A stretch of 20,678 nt of DNA from Methanomassiliicoccus sp. UBA6 (lineage in GTDB: Archaea; Thermoplasmatota; Thermoplasmata; Methanomassiliicoccales; Methanomassiliicoccaceae), in assembly GCA_002508545.1 (NCBI GenBank), contig DAVH01000022.1, positions 3,202 to 23,879 of the forward strand, given 5' to 3'. The notes beneath the pieces are model-generated. The model was not told the DNA's origin. It saw only the letters and a list, made by a program, of their open reading frames with translations, and did no database searches. The translations under genes were made by a program, and so were the position numbers. Below are positions 7,831 through 13,680 of the stretch, one piece after another; positions within the stretch are counted from its first letter, which is position 1; every line of letters starts with the position of its first letter.

Positions 7831-8082
7831 GTGATCCGGGATTCACGACTCCTAAGGGCGATGACCCTGACCGTGTGGTTGTACAGTCTGCTGTTCTGGC
7901 TTTACGTGGCGGCGCGGATCGTGACCTACGATTACATCGTGTTCGATCCCTTCATTTACCAGATCCCCTGGCTATCGTTCGGGACGCTGGGCGCGATCAC
8001 CTTCACCCTGAGCGCCTTCTGCATGTTCGTCTACCTCTACCTGTGGGGCTTCTCCCGGGACCGCTCCAGGCCGCTGAGCTGA
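7831..8082 (+). CDS. Small two-helix membrane protein of unknown function
   Basis: 83 residues from the GTG at 7831 (an ATG at 7861 is a second choice; a GTG at 7786 is upstream of the likely promoter). Two hydrophobic, aromatic-rich segments are visible: one with TLTVWLYSLLFWLYVAARIV just after the ATG, and one with TLGAITFTLSAFCMFVYLYL near the C terminus, joined by a short loop containing DPFIYQIPW. The tail GFSRDRSRPLS is basic and probably cytoplasmic, with both termini on the inside. It follows the histidine kinase by 114 bases but appears to have its own promoter. The family is not recognised. A role as a membrane partner of the kinase is possible but unsupported. Confidence 0.65.
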   Translation: MIRDSRLLRAMTLTVWLYSLLFWLYVAARIVTYDYIVFDPFIYQIPWLSFGTLGAITFTLSAFCMFVYLYLWGFSRDRSRPLS

Positions 8083-8184
8083 GAAAAGGTGCCGCGCTCC
8101 TCGCGGTGCACGCTCGCATGATCAGATTTCTTTGCTAACATCGTACGAAGCTAGACGATAACTCACCCAATAAGAAAAAGCCAT

Positions 8185-8222
8185 GTTGAAGGGGCCTTCC
8201 TTCCCCCGAGGGCCCCTCCAAC
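8185..8222 (-). terminator. Strong hairpin terminator between convergent genes
   Basis: GTTGAAGGGGCCTT (8185-8198) pairs with AGGGCCCCTCCAAC (8209-8222): 14 positions with one mismatch and one G-U pair, loop of 10. On the minus strand it is followed within 5 bases by TTTTTCTTATT, giving a stem plus T-run that fits termination of the 406-residue surface protein gene, 46 bases after its stop. The stem can also form on plus-strand transcripts coming from the small membrane protein gene. Confidence 0.7.
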
Positions 8223-8267
8223 GTTCATAATCAAGTTCTTTTCGTCAATGTCGCTCTCGAATCCCGT

Positions 8268-9488
8268 TCACCACCACGGGCCCCAGAGGTATGCATTGCC
8301 CTGACCGACCAGGCTGTTGGTGGCCATGTCGTACGTTTCCACCTCGATCCTGTGGCTCTTGCCATCGGTCGGGGTGATGGTGAACGAGTACGCCTTAGAT
8401 GGCGTGTCGCCGAAGTCGAACGTACCCAGGTCGAACCTCAATCCTCCATTGACGATCGTCCCGGTTTGCCTCACTCCGTTGATCTTGACCTCATAGCCGC
8501 TGGTACCCTCGATCCACAGGTAGTTACGGACCGTACCAGTGTAAGCAATGGTGTTGAACACGTTGTGGTTGTCGTCGTCCGGCTCTGTGCCCCTCTGCAC
8601 CTTCGCGGTGAAGGCATACTCCGTACCGTTGACGTAAGAGTAGCTGTACGGGTCGATGTTGTTGGAGCAGATCCAGTCACCCTTGACGTGCACCGTCCAG
8701 CTCACCATGTTGCTGACCTGCACGGCGTGCCCGTTGCCATGGTCATGAATCGCCCACACGCTGACCTTGTAATCGCCGAGCTTGGTGATATCCAGGGAGA
8801 ATGTCATGAGGTTCCTGTCGGTCACCCCGGGCTCGTACACGAAGGAGTAATCGAACACGCTCCAGGAGTTCACCAGGATGCCCATGCTGTTGCCTGACCC
8901 GTCGTCGAACAGGTTGACCAAGCGCGGAGTGTAGGCGTTCTCCGGGAAGGTCCTCACCTCGACCGTCCCCTCCGGTATCTCGGTATCTCCGACCCATCGG
9001 GGCCCGATGCCGTCCACCTGGATGAACAGCGCGATCTTGGTCGGCCCATCGGGCTGGTCCGGCCCGTAGCCGTTGGTCTCGATCCTGAACTCGTTGGCCC
9101 CCGGGTACTGGTTTTCCCAACCCGGGTACGGTCCGCTCCTCACGGACGGCATTCCGTAGTACACGTCATTGCCGTATGTGCCCGAGAGGTACGCGATGTT
9201 GAGCTTCGGCTCTCCCTGCACGGGAGCGGGCTCGGCGACCGGTTCCTTGACCGTCGGGATGACCGGATCGACTGGATCGGTGGTCTGGTCATCTCCACCA
9301 TCATCTAAGTTCGACGGGCCAGTGTCCCGGTCATTATCGCCCGGGCCGTTATTGCTCGAGCCTTCGTTCGTCCCCTTGCTGTCGTTCAATAGCTCGGAGA
9401 GCGACTCGCTGGATAATAGCGTCGCCAGACCTGCAACCAGCAGGATTCCCGCGACCCCGAGAGCTATTGCTGCTGTCTTCGTGTTCAT
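8268..9488 (-). CDS. N-terminally anchored surface protein of unknown function
   Basis: 406 residues. The ATG at 9488 has a strong G-rich SD (GAGGGGGG) 6 bases upstream. Residues about 6-25 are a hydrophobic helix, either an uncleaved anchor or a signal peptide. Residues about 30-85 are a low-complexity Asp/Asn/Gly/Ser/Pro linker of the kind that spans a cell-wall or S-layer zone. The rest, about 90-400, is predicted from its alternating pattern to be beta-rich, with many aromatic residues and a PGWENQYPGANEFRIETNG stretch, and ends abruptly in YLWGPWW. A lone C274 and no catalytic motif are visible. The beta-rich C-terminal part with many Tyr/Trp might bind glycan, which is inference. The gene is transcribed from its own promoter (TATA at 9611-9618) through a leader of about 98 bases. 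The family is not recognised. Confidence 0.8.
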   Translation of the reverse strand: MNTKTAAIALGVAGILLVAGLATLLSSESLSELLNDSKGTNEGSSNNGPGDNDRDTGPSNLDDGGDDQTTDPVDPVIPTVKEPVAEPAPVQGEPKLNIAYLSGTYGNDVYYGMPSVRSGPYPGWENQYPGANEFRIETNGYGPDQPDGPTKIALFIQVDGIGPRWVGDTEIPEGTVEVRTFPENAYTPRLVNLFDDGSGNSMGILVNSWSVFDYSFVYEPGVTDRNLMTFSLDITKLGDYKVSVWAIHDHGNGHAVQVSNMVSWTVHVKGDWICSNNIDPYSYSYVNGTEYAFTAKVQRGTEPDDDNHNVFNTIAYTGTVRNYLWIEGTSGYEVKINGVRQTGTIVNGGLRFDLGTFDFGDTPSKAYSFTITPTDGKSHRIEVETYDMATNSLVGQGNAYLWGPWW

Positions 9489-9505
9489 CCATTTCCCCCC
9501 TCAAT

Positions 9506-9520
9506 GTTCCATGATGGAAC
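9506..9520 (-). promoter_or_regulatory. Perfect 7-1-7 inverted repeat in the leader of the 406-residue protein gene
   Basis: GTTCCATCATGGAAC on the minus strand, 17 bases before the ATG at 9488 and directly before the SD. It could be a dimeric repressor site or form an RNA hairpin with a 5-base loop that affects ribosome access. Its role is inferred from position only. Confidence 0.45.
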
Positions 9521-9610
9521 CGCGATCAACGGGAACGGCGGCCCCCCGGTCGCCTCCCCGGCGTGCGGCCCCATCGTTATTGCCGATGATAATGCTTAGC
9601 CCGCGACAAG

Positions 9611-9618
9611 ATATATAC
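9611..9618 (-). promoter_or_regulatory. TATA box for the 406-residue surface protein
   Basis: GTATATAT on the minus strand in an AT-rich pocket of otherwise GC-rich sequence. Transcription would start near 9587, giving a leader of about 98 bases, long compared with the other genes in the window. Confidence 0.5.
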
Positions 9619-9662
9619 AATTTAGAAGCGCCCCCTCCCTTCTGCGCGCGGTAGAGGGGCGG

Positions 9663-10328
9663 TCAGTCGATGACGAGCGGGAGTACAGTCCCCTCGCGAA
9701 TGCTCGTCGGAAGCCCTTTCCCGCAGGAGGGGCAGGCACGGAACGACCGCAGCACAGTGCTCCCGCACTCCGGGCACTCGGCCGAGGGCGCCCCGACCTC
9801 CCATCCGCAGAACGGGCATTGATCGAGGTCCGCTCTCACCATGCGGCCGCAGATCGCGCACGACCGTTCCTCCGCTTCCGAGCGCGATACGGCCTCTGGT
9901 TTAGTAACGGCGGCGCTTCCAGCGGTCCCGAACGACCTCAGCGCCTCTTCGGCCTCCGCCAGGTCGCTGCCGAGCACCATATCCTCGATCGCCAGCAGCT
10001 CCGGCGACGCTACCACTCCCATGGCCCGCATCCCTCTCTTCAGGCCGGCCAGCTGGCGGAGGGCAGGCGTCATGAGGCTCACCCGTCCCTCGTACACGTT
10101 GATCGAGGACCAGGCCTCATTGACCATTCCCCGGCTCAGCAGTTCTTCGATCGAGCGCAGCTCCGCCGACAGGTCGTCCACAACACGGTCGAGCTCGCCG
10201 AACGGCTCCCTCGACAGCTCGTTCCTCAGTTCGATCACCTTGCGGTGTGGTTCGGCGATCGAGTCGATGCAGGCCCCGATGTTCCTCGTGCGGAGCAGCA
10301 GCTCCCTGGCGACATCGATAGAGGTCAC
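9663..10328 (-). CDS. Helical protein with C-terminal double zinc ribbon
   Basis: 221 residues. The GTG start at 10328 overlaps the stop of the upstream gene as GTGA and has a G-rich SD (GGGGGGAGG) a few bases upstream, so the two genes are one unit and probably translationally coupled. Residues about 1-130 are mostly helical and charged with Leu-heptad character; 135-155 is a flexible Ala/Ser/Glu linker. Four CxxC pairs follow (C157/C160, C171/C174, C185/C188, C199/C202), forming two zinc ribbons. No signal peptide or membrane helix, so it is cytoplasmic, possibly held at the membrane by its partner. Such double zinc ribbons usually mediate protein or nucleic-acid contacts in archaea. The full-length family is not recognised. 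A double zinc ribbon also ends the ATPase at 1063-3276, but the rest of the two proteins shows no visible similarity. Confidence 0.8.
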   Translation of the reverse strand: MTSIDVARELLLRTRNIGACIDSIAEPHRKVIELRNELSREPFGELDRVVDDLSAELRSIEELLSRGMVNEAWSSINVYEGRVSLMTPALRQLAGLKRGMRAMGVVASPELLAIEDMVLGSDLAEAEEALRSFGTAGSAAVTKPEAVSRSEAEERSCAICGRMVRADLDQCPFCGWEVGAPSAECPECGSTVLRSFRACPSCGKGLPTSIREGTVLPLVID

Positions 10329-10747
10329 CTGCCCTCCCCCCAGAACCTGCTCACGCTGTCAAGGCCGACCGCATGCCGGTCGATGACCAGCCCCCGGGAC
10401 CTGAGCTCCTCGACCTTGGTCTCGATGGAGCGGAGCTCCGCCCTACCTTGCCGGACGACCTCCATCAGCTCGGTGATGCCCTTCACGGCCTCGGCGCTGC
10501 GCTTCATGCACTCCCGGTAGCGCTTCTGCGCCAGCAGGGTCCGCGCGTCGTCGAGCATGGCGGTGAACTCGCCCTTGGCGAAGTCCGGAAGGATCGCGAT
10601 CCTGTCCGACAGCTCCCTTAGGCCGAGCTCCGCGCGGGGCCTGTTCCTTCTTCCGTCCCATATCGCGGCGATAGCGGTGGCGGCGATGATCAGCAGGGCT
10701 AGCCCGATGAACGAAAGAGGCAACAACAGCTCGCCCGGCAATGCCAT
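10325..10747 (-). CDS. Small membrane protein with cytoplasmic coiled coil
   Basis: 140 residues from the ATG at 10747. One hydrophobic helix at about 7-30 (LLLPLSFIGLALLIIAATAI) is followed by a basic DGRRNRPR, so the C-terminal part should be inside the cell. Residues about 40-120 are helical and highly charged, with likely coiled coil near 98-118 (RQGRAELRSIETKVEELRSR). The frame stays open upstream to 10867, but that extension is Pro/Gly-rich and lies across the likely promoter, so 10747 is preferred; a TATA box at 10783-10790 and GAGGA just before the ATG support it. The stop overlaps the start of the zinc-ribbon gene. A membrane scaffold for the zinc-ribbon partner is a reasonable inference; the family is not recognised. 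Confidence 0.75.
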   Translation of the reverse strand: MALPGELLLPLSFIGLALLIIAATAIAAIWDGRRNRPRAELGLRELSDRIAILPDFAKGEFTAMLDDARTLLAQKRYRECMKRSAEAVKGITELMEVVRQGRAELRSIETKVEELRSRGLVIDRHAVGLDSVSRFWGEGR

Positions 10748-10782
10748 GGTCCTCGCTGCTGAAGGGATTGCCCTTCCGCCAC

Positions 10783-10790
10783 CATAAAAG
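10783..10790 (-). promoter_or_regulatory. TATA-like box for the coiled-coil/zinc-ribbon unit
   Basis: CTTTTATG on the minus strand; transcription would begin near 10759, about 12 bases before the ATG at 10747. Confidence 0.4.
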
Positions 10791-11086
10791 TTCCCGACGT
10801 CCCCGGCGTGGCCCGCTCCCCATTCTCCGCATGAGGCCGGAGAAGGGAACAATGAAAAAAGCGTCATTACCGGGCAGGCGGTAGGTACAAATCATATAAT
10901 ATATAATTAAAAAAAATTATTAGAAAATCTACGTGTTCGCGCGATTCCCGGGAGGGGTACAAATATTGATTCTTGGAATTATCAAATTTTATAACTGGCT
11001 TTGATATTTACAGGATATCTTTTAAAGACGCTGCATACGTCGATGCCCCCGACCATAAACGGCCCACCGTAACGACTTGTTTAGTA

Positions 11087-11094
11087 ATATAAAA
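11087..11094 (+). promoter_or_regulatory. TATA box for the beta-helix surface protein
   Basis: ATATAAAA; transcription would start near 11118, leaving a leader of about 37 bases that holds a small hairpin and the SD of the gene. Confidence 0.5.
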
Positions 11095-11126
11095 ATGAAA
11101 ACATAAACAAGCGGGACGTTGGACCG

Positions 11127-11150
11127 GCCGGATATTTCCGGCGAAGGGGG
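11127..11150 (+). promoter_or_regulatory. Leader hairpin followed by SD
   Basis: GCCGGA (11127-11132) and TCCGGC (11137-11142) form a 6-base-pair stem with a TATT loop. Three bases later comes GGGGG (11146-11150), the SD for the ATG at 11155. The arrangement copies that of the 406-residue protein gene, although the stem sequences differ. Confidence 0.45.
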
Positions 11151-11154
11151 AAAT

Positions 11155-13458
11155 ATGAACGGAATCACGAAAGCAATGAAAAGGCCGAGGACGATGCTGT
11201 TGGCAGCCTCGGTCATAGGGACGCTACTGCTGGTGGCGATCGTGGCCCCTTTGGTCACGGACGCTTCCGGCACCGGCTTCGTGCTGATGCGTAAGAAAGC
11301 CTCGATCGCCCTGACCGTCGGTTCTTCCGACGCCAAGATCGGTGAAAGGATCCATGTGTCGGGTGCGCTCTCAGGCGTGAACGATAGGGCGTACGAGCGC
11401 ATCTCGCTGGCGATCACCCAGCCTGATGGTTCCGTGACCTATCCTGCCCAAGGGAAGAGCACTTACACGTCCAGGACCGGTAGCTTCTCCATTGATTTCG
11501 TGCCCAAGATGGTCGGTAAGCACACTTTCGCCGCCACCTACGGTTCCTATTTTAATAATGCCGTGGCGAAGAAGGATGTCAATGTTCTAGCCAAGATCTC
11601 CCAGACGCCCGGGCCGCAGACCCCGGTCAAGGCCGCGTCCTCGCTCGCCCTGAACCTCAGCTCATCGAGCATCACGCTCGGTCAGGACATGCGCGCGGAC
11701 GGGAAGCTGACCTCCGGCGGCATCGGCATCTCCGGCGCCCCGGTCAGCGTAAAGGTCACTCTGCCGGACGGATCGACGGTGAACATGGGACGCTCCCAGA
11801 TCATGACCGGTCCCGAGGGCGCCTTCACCGTCGACTACAAGCCGACGGTCACCGGCACTTACGGGCTGGCCGCGACCTACGGCGGGAGCACCACCCTCAA
11901 CGCCTCGACGACCAGCGTGTCGTTCACGGTGGCCGCCCCTGACCCCGTCCCCGAGCCCACCCCGCTGATCACGACGTCCATCACCCTGACCCCGGCCTCG
12001 GCAACCATCGAGACGGGAAGGAGCATGCACGCCAGCGGCCTCCTGAGGGGCTCGGAGCCGGTGGCGGGCGTGGCGGTCGCTCTCAAGGTCACCCGGCCTG
12101 ACGGGAGCACCGCCTACCCCACCCAGGGCTCCTCGGCGACCACGGGCTCCGACGGCACCTTCTCCATGGACTACACCCCGGCCCAGGCCGGGAGCTACAA
12201 GCTCACCGCGACCTTCGCCGGCAACAGCCAGTATGATGCTTCGACGGTGACGGTCACCTTCACCGCGACGGACCCCGCGCCCCCGGAGCCGGGCACCGGC
12301 CCAGGTACCGGCCCCGGGCCGGGCACCGGGACCGGCCAGTACGACTTCCTGGTCACCGCCTCCGGTTCCACCTACACCGTGAAGAGCGCCTCGGGAGCGA
12401 CAGTGTACACGGGCTCCAACGCGGCGACCGCCATCCAGACCGCGCTGAACTCCCTGACCTCGGGCAGGACCGTCAAGCAGACGGTGATGCTCCAGGGCAG
12501 CTTCTCGGTCACCAAGGCGATCAGCATCCCCAGCTACACCATCCTGGTCCTCGACGGAAAGATCGAGTGGGGATCGACCTCGGTCGGTTACATAATCACG
12601 GCGAGCAACAAGAACAACATCGAGGTCCGCGGCGGGGAGTGGGACGGCAACAGGGACGTGCGGTCCATGACCTCCAGCAGCAACCCGATGTACTTCTACA
12701 AGTGCAGTGATGTGATCATCGCCGACCTCAAGGTCTATGACGGGACGTACGACAACATCGAGTTCGAGTACAGCAATCGCATAACCATCTCCGGGGTGGA
12801 GAGCTACAACACCAACTGGAACTCCATCATCCTGGCGTACAGCAACAACTGCGTGGTGGAGAACTGTTACATCCACGACTCGGAGCAGGGCGGCTGCTAC
12901 TTCTATTGCGAGGACGACGGGATCGCGCAGACCATCAACAACAACATCATCCGCAACAACCGTGTCGAGCGCACCCTGACCTCCGGGCTGTCGTTCAGCA
13001 TCCGCGGGGTCGAGGACCGCACCGACGGCGGCCTGATCGAAGGGAACACCGTCATCGACTGCGGCCGCGACACCGACCATCCAGGCATCAACATCGGGTG
13101 GGGCGCCAGCAGGCTGGCGACGAACACCGTGGTCCGCAACAACGTGATATATTCGACCACCAGCCTCGGCGAGGGCGGCATTGAGTTCGCCGGGAACGGA
13201 TGCGTGTGCGAAGGGAACACCATATACAACACTCCGGGGTACGCGATCCACCTCGTGGGCATCAACAACCGGGTAATCGGCAACTCGATCACCAACGCCG
13301 GCTGGTCCGATGGAGGTGCGGGGGTCGCCATAGAGGGCAGCAACAACATCGTCACTGACAACACCATAAAGGATTGCCGCACCTACGGCATCAGCGGCAG
13401 CAGTGGCAACACCGTCTCGCCCAACACCTTCTCCGGCAACGGCAAGAACGTCCGCTGA
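11155..13458 (+). CDS. Secreted protein with three Ig-like repeats and a right-handed beta-helix
   Basis: 767 residues from the ATG at 11155, chosen because GGGGG lies 4 bases upstream; an in-frame TTG at 11119 lies at the predicted transcription start and is unlikely. A basic stretch and hydrophobic helix (about 14-36) form a signal peptide or anchor. Three related Ig-like units follow (about 48-146, 162-260, 274-372), each with the pattern TQPDGS or TLPDGS, then G-F-S/T-x-D-Y/F, then AATYG or ATFAG. These resemble bacterial/archaeal surface Ig repeats. A Pro/Gly/Thr linker (about 374-394) leads to a right-handed beta-helix (about 400-765) of the pectate-lyase/NosD type, with Asn-rich coils such as NNCVVENCYIHDSEQGG and NNVIYS. 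Beta-helix proteins of this sort bind or cleave polysaccharides; catalytic residues cannot be assigned. There is no C-terminal anchor. A T-rich tract follows the stop. Confidence 0.9.
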   Translation: MNGITKAMKRPRTMLLAASVIGTLLLVAIVAPLVTDASGTGFVLMRKKASIALTVGSSDAKIGERIHVSGALSGVNDRAYERISLAITQPDGSVTYPAQGKSTYTSRTGSFSIDFVPKMVGKHTFAATYGSYFNNAVAKKDVNVLAKISQTPGPQTPVKAASSLALNLSSSSITLGQDMRADGKLTSGGIGISGAPVSVKVTLPDGSTVNMGRSQIMTGPEGAFTVDYKPTVTGTYGLAATYGGSTTLNASTTSVSFTVAAPDPVPEPTPLITTSITLTPASATIETGRSMHASGLLRGSEPVAGVAVALKVTRPDGSTAYPTQGSSATTGSDGTFSMDYTPAQAGSYKLTATFAGNSQYDASTVTVTFTATDPAPPEPGTGPGTGPGPGTGTGQYDFLVTASGSTYTVKSASGATVYTGSNAATAIQTALNSLTSGRTVKQTVMLQGSFSVTKAISIPSYTILVLDGKIEWGSTSVGYIITASNKNNIEVRGGEWDGNRDVRSMTSSSNPMYFYKCSDVIIADLKVYDGTYDNIEFEYSNRITISGVESYNTNWNSIILAYSNNCVVENCYIHDSEQGGCYFYCEDDGIAQTINNNIIRNNRVERTLTSGLSFSIRGVEDRTDGGLIEGNTVIDCGRDTDHPGINIGWGASRLATNTVVRNNVIYSTTSLGEGGIEFAGNGCVCEGNTIYNTPGYAIHLVGINNRVIGNSITNAGWSDGGAGVAIEGSNNIVTDNTIKDCRTYGISGSSGNTVSPNTFSGNGKNVR

Positions 13459-13487
13459 AACCCTTTTCTTTTCTCTTCTTTTTTTAA
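13459..13487 (+). terminator. T-rich terminator after the beta-helix gene
   Basis: A pyrimidine tract beginning within 5 bases of the stop, with T-runs of 4, 4 and 7 (the last at 13480-13486). Archaeal RNA polymerase terminates efficiently at such T-runs without a hairpin. Confidence 0.6.
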
Positions 13488-13680
13488 CATCCATCCATTC
13501 CAGCCGGGGCCCTGTATGTGGCCCAATGTTCGCTCCTTGGCGCGGTCAGCATGAGCTCGCAGGCTGATCGTCCTGCGCCTCCTGGTGCCATCCCGATGGG
13601 TCCAGAGGCTACCCTCGTGGTGCACCAGTGGCACGCTGCCAAGGGAACCGGGTCCCTCGAGGGGGGAGACGGTCCAGAGC
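13488..13680. other. Convergent intergenic segment rich in inverted repeats
   Basis: Between the ends of the beta-helix and NodB-fold genes. GGCGC (13539-13543) with GCGCC (13575-13579) encloses GGTCAGC (13544-13550) paired with GCTGATC (13563-13569). CTGGTGC (13582-13588) pairs with GCACCAG (13622-13628), and CCCTCGAGGG (13654-13663) is self-complementary. It may form structured 3' RNA of the minus-strand gene or a small RNA, but GC-rich DNA gives such pairs easily. No convincing ORF. Confidence 0.35.

Larger units (their letters stand above)
10748..11154. other. Divergent intergenic region with an AT-rich island, 407 bases
   Basis: Bases about 10888-10931 and 10961-11032 are strikingly AT-rich in a GC-rich window, containing TA repeats, a run of eight A, a 16-base near-palindrome at 10979-10994 (7 of 8 pairs) and a 9-base direct repeat GGTACAAAT at 10884-10892 and 10956-10964. 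Several TATA-like sequences are present, so more than one promoter could act here. No ORF or tRNA was recognised. Most likely it is the control region of the beta-helix protein gene. Confidence 0.5.

Noticed and set aside
10748..10867. N-terminal extension of the coiled-coil membrane protein to 10867
   Set aside because: The extra 40 residues are Pro/Gly/Ser-rich and overlap the likely TATA box; the form starting at 10747 begins directly before the membrane helix.
10884..10964. The AT-rich island with direct repeats as a replication origin
   Set aside because: No origin recognition boxes with the usual inverted G-rich arms and no Orc1/Cdc6 gene nearby.
12291..12336. A GC-rich tandem-like repeat in the beta-helix gene as a DNA repeat
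   Set aside because: It simply encodes the Gly/Pro/Thr linker between the Ig-like repeats and the beta-helix.
11662..13494. A 610-residue open frame on the minus strand across the beta-helix gene
   Set aside because: It is the antisense shadow of a clear secreted beta-helix protein. Its translation is Val/Ala/Gly/Asp-biased with no domain, as is usual opposite GC-rich genes.
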